Source: Armatimonadota bacterium
GTDB lineage: Bacteria > Armatimonadota > UBA5829 > DTJY01
Direction: 5' to 3'
DNA length: 34,386 bases
Assembly: GCA_029907255.1 (NCBI GenBank)
Contig: JARYMF010000019.1
Span: 1-34,386 of the forward strand
Made by a program: the position numbers and the translations under genes. The notes below the pieces were generated by a model. The model did no database searches, was not told the DNA's origin, and saw only the letters and a program-made list of their open reading frames with translations. Of the stretch, positions 32,022-34,386 are shown piece after piece. Every line of letters begins with the position of its first letter. Positions within the stretch are counted from its first letter, which is position 1.

Positions 32022-34034
32022 ATGCGTAAGGCTAAGAAGACGAAGCCAAGGTGTTTTCCAACATGGCTATTGGTAGCTTTGGTTACGATTGCTGTCTTTT
32101 CTCCAGTTGTCACCTACAAGTTTGTTACCTGGGATGACAACGTTAACATATACGATAATCCAAATTTTAAGCCAGTAACATTTCAAAATATACTTGACTT
32201 TTGGCAGAAGCCATTCGAGCATTTGTATATCCCCCTGACGTACACCATATGGGCACTTCAGGCACTCGTTGCCTATGTTCCTGGAAGGAGTGGAGCGGAA
32301 GCATTCAATCCCCACGTATTCCATGCTTTTAATCTCCTTCTGCATGTTCTTAGCGTTCTAGTTGTTTTTATTTTGCTGAAAATGCTTTTGGCTTCGGCAA
32401 GTTCTAACATCGGTCGCTCTCCTGCTTCAAGGAAAGGTGTAAAAATTCAAAAAGAAATGCAGCCCAAGGGAGCCGAAGGTTCAAATTTTCAGCATGCAGA
32501 GTTAGCGGCGGTACTTGGAGCGCTTTTCTTTGCTCTTCATCCAATGCAAGTCGAATCCGTTGCGTGGGTCACCGGGATGAAAGATGTGCTATGTGGCCTT
32601 CTTTCACTGGCAGCGGTATGGCAATATCTTATTTATGTAAAGATTTCAGGCGAGCCTGGGCTTGGAAGAAAAGCATTTGTTCATTATGCACTAGCGGTGT
32701 TGTTTTATATCCTTGCTCTTCTCACTAAGCCAAGCGCTGTAATTGTGCCGTTCGTGGTGTTGGTGTTCGCTTGGTGGGAAATGGGGCGTTCTTTAAGGCA
32801 AACTTTCCGTGATTTGCTGCCCTTAGTTGTGATTGCTGTTCCTTGGACAATAATGACCAGCATCATACAAGGGAGCGACCATACTGCTTATATCACTCCA
32901 ATTTGGAAGCGGCCGTTTATTGTGGGGGATGCGCTTTCGTTTTATCTTTACAAGCTTGTTGTTCCCATTTCTTTAGGCGTAGATTATGGGCGAAGGCCAG
33001 AGGTTGTATTGGAACATTGGTGGGCTTACGTTGCATGGATTGTTCCTGTTGGTTTGGGGATTTTAATATGGCGTTTGAAAGAACGAAGATTGTGGTCGTC
33101 GGCGGCAGTGTTTGTCATCGGTATTCTCCCTGTGTCTGGGGTCATTCCTTTTGCCTTCCAAACCTATTCGACAGTTGCCGACCGATATGTGTATTTCTCA
33201 ATGCTTGGGCCAGCACTTGCGCTTGCATGGTTTGCAAGCATTCGACCAACGAGAAATGTAAAAGCTTGCTCGATTATCCTGCTTGTGGTTCTCGGCACGC
33301 TTACAATTTTTCAAAGTCGGTACTGGGCTAATACCTCACTGCTTTTTCAGCATGCGGTTGAAGTTAACCCACAAAGTTCGGCAGCCTACTACAATCTTGG
33401 TCTTGAATATGCCGAACAAGACGAGCTTGAAAAAGCTATTCAGCTATTTAGAAAAGCTTTAGAAATCAAGCCTGATTACGATAAAGCACACAACAATCTT
33501 GGTGTTTCATTGGCTGGCCAGGGCAAGCTAGATGAAGCTGCCGCCCATCTTACAGAAGCTATCAAAATCACGCCCAACTATGCAAAGGCACACTACAATC
33601 TTGGTGTTGTGCTGGAGGCACAAGGCAGGGAAGTTGAGGCCGCAGAACATTTTAGGAAGGCTGTTATGATTCTTCCTGATTATCTGGACGCATATAAAGC
33701 TTTAGGAAAGACCCTTGTGCGCCTAGGGGAGATGGAAGAAGCCGTGATGTATTTCTCGAAGGCGGTTCGCATAAATCCAAATGACCCAGACGTCCAGATG
33801 GGTTTGGGAATGTCTCTTGGAAATATCGGCAGGCTTGATGAGGCTATTGAACATTTGCGCAAGGCTTCGGAGCTTAAACCCGGCGATGCTGAGATTCATA
33901 ACAACCTGGCAGTTGCGCTTTATATCAAGGGCGACTACCAGGGTGCATGGGACCAAATAACTTTGAGCAGGAACTGCGGCGGCAATCCGAATCCTCAATT
34001 CATTGCCGAGGTAGCTCGTAAACTAAAAAGATGA
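32022..34034 (+). CDS. TMTC-like GT-C membrane glycosyltransferase with TPR domain, divergent paralogue 4
   Basis: A 670-aa paralogue that differs more than the others. The acidic loop is kept (WDDNVNIYDNP; D38, D39), but the NWHPLTW block is LYIPLTYTIWA (68-78), and FALHPMQVESVAWVTGMKD (170-188) replaces the HPLHVESVAWVAERKD form. Residues ~125-160 are a Ser/Lys/Gln-rich hydrophilic insertion in the loop before the second conserved block. VADRYVYFSMLG corresponds to the MADRYTY segment. Five TPRs begin near 456, then a shortened cap (GDYQGAWDQITLSRNCGGNPNPQFI). ATG 32022 with CAAGGGGA upstream is preferred over TTG 32013. Its TGA stop overlaps the next ATG (ATGA). Confidence 0.83.
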   Translation: MRKAKKTKPRCFPTWLLVALVTIAVFSPVVTYKFVTWDDNVNIYDNPNFKPVTFQNILDFWQKPFEHLYIPLTYTIWALQALVAYVPGRSGAEAFNPHVFHAFNLLLHVLSVLVVFILLKMLLASASSNIGRSPASRKGVKIQKEMQPKGAEGSNFQHAELAAVLGALFFALHPMQVESVAWVTGMKDVLCGLLSLAAVWQYLIYVKISGEPGLGRKAFVHYALAVLFYILALLTKPSAVIVPFVVLVFAWWEMGRSLRQTFRDLLPLVVIAVPWTIMTSIIQGSDHTAYITPIWKRPFIVGDALSFYLYKLVVPISLGVDYGRRPEVVLEHWWAYVAWIVPVGLGILIWRLKERRLWSSAAVFVIGILPVSGVIPFAFQTYSTVADRYVYFSMLGPALALAWFASIRPTRNVKACSIILLVVLGTLTIFQSRYWANTSLLFQHAVEVNPQSSAAYYNLGLEYAEQDELEKAIQLFRKALEIKPDYDKAHNNLGVSLAGQGKLDEAAAHLTEAIKITPNYAKAHYNLGVVLEAQGREVEAAEHFRKAVMILPDYLDAYKALGKTLVRLGEMEEAVMYFSKAVRINPNDPDVQMGLGMSLGNIGRLDEAIEHLRKASELKPGDAEIHNNLAVALYIKGDYQGAWDQITLSRNCGGNPNPQFIAEVARKLKR

Positions 34035-34386
34035 GCGCTTTCTTATCCATCATGGTTCGCGGTGCTTTAGGTAATCGAGAAAAGCAAAGGCTGGTTTGTA
34101 TTGTTGGCGTTATCCTGTTGACGGTTACCATCATTGTCTTTTTGCCTGTTCTTCGCTGTGGGTTTCTAAACTACGATGATGAGATATATATAACGGATAA
34201 CCCCAATGTACAGGCTGGTCTTACATTTAAGGGAATAAAGTGGGCATTCACTTCAATACGAGCAGGTAATTGGCACCCCCTGACCTGGATATCGCATATG
34301 CTCGACTGCCAAGTTTATGGGTTGAATCCAGCGGGACATCACTTTACAAACCTCGTAATCCACACCGCTAATGTATTGCTCTTATT
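34031..34386 (+). CDS. TMTC-like GT-C glycosyltransferase paralogue 5 (3'-truncated by window end)
   Basis: The first 118 codons of a fifth paralogue, running off the window. ATG 34031 overlaps the stop of paralogue 4 as ATGA. After a hydrophobic segment (about residues 21-40) come NYDDEIYITDNPNVQAG (47-63; D49, D50), WAFTSIRAGNWHPLTWISHMLDC (71-93) and AGHHFTNLVIHTANVLLL, which are the first three conserved blocks of paralogues 1 and 3. The TPR region lies outside the window, so its presence is only expected. Confidence 0.88.
   Translation, partial: MSAFLSIMVRGALGNREKQRLVCIVGVILLTVTIIVFLPVLRCGFLNYDDEIYITDNPNVQAGLTFKGIKWAFTSIRAGNWHPLTWISHMLDCQVYGLNPAGHHFTNLVIHTANVLLL

Noticed and set aside
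1..34386. CRISPR arrays, tRNA or rRNA genes, insertion sequences, prophage, toxin-antitoxin pairs
   Set aside because: No direct-repeat arrays, cloverleaf sequences, transposase or phage genes were seen on either strand.

Overview
The window reads as chromosomal DNA of a free-living Gram-negative-type (diderm) bacterium, probably an uncultured member of Armatimonadota or a neighbouring lineage. The reasons are indirect: beta-barrel-like secreted proteins, a LexA-based SOS regulator, several UroD-superfamily proteins that are not haem enzymes, many PIG-L / metallophosphoesterase / six-hairpin glycosidase genes, and a small Cys-rich 'CxRLDCDNW'-type protein that I associate with such genomes. 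The phylum is an inference and no rRNA gene is present to test it. I see no phage, transposon, CRISPR array or tRNA.

Layout. 1-2374: the end of an outer-membrane barrel gene, a nitroreductase and a secreted alkaline-phosphatase-superfamily phosphodiesterase. 2604-6867: a rightward group of PIG-L deacetylase, overlapping GT4 glycosyltransferase, six-hairpin glycosidase and UroD-like protein. 7014-9459: a regulatory block with a stand-alone LuxR-type HTH protein (strong promoter, long leader, clean terminator), a CPBP membrane protease, a STAS antagonist and lexA, whose promoter contains a palindromic candidate operator; a second UroD-like gene is divergent from lexA. 11527-15719: a leftward gene string, hisI, 5'-nucleotidase and amidohydrolase (4-bp overlaps), followed by a divergent STAS protein and a Cys-rich mini-protein. 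15881-17874: a glycerophosphodiester phosphodiesterase and a secreted protein separated by a 530-bp structured region. 18075-25308: metallophosphoesterase, a 682-aa coiled-coil protein I cannot identify, dapF, a third UroD-like protein, a GH133 glycogen-debranching-type enzyme and a 42-aa Lys-rich protein.

25539-34386 (end of window): five consecutive rightward genes for large membrane proteins, each with an N-terminal GT-C-type multi-pass region (acidic DD motif just after the first membrane segment) and, in the four complete ones, a C-terminal TPR solenoid plus a shared cap. They resemble bacterial relatives of the eukaryotic TMTC O-mannosyltransferases. A near-consensus promoter precedes gene 1, another precedes gene 3, and gene 5 starts on an ATGA overlap and runs off the window. 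This paralogue array is the most interesting system here and could be a family of extracytoplasmic protein glycosyltransferases.

Promoters found by eye are mostly TTGACN-17-TATACT-like, so a standard sigma-70-type housekeeping factor appears to drive much of the window.
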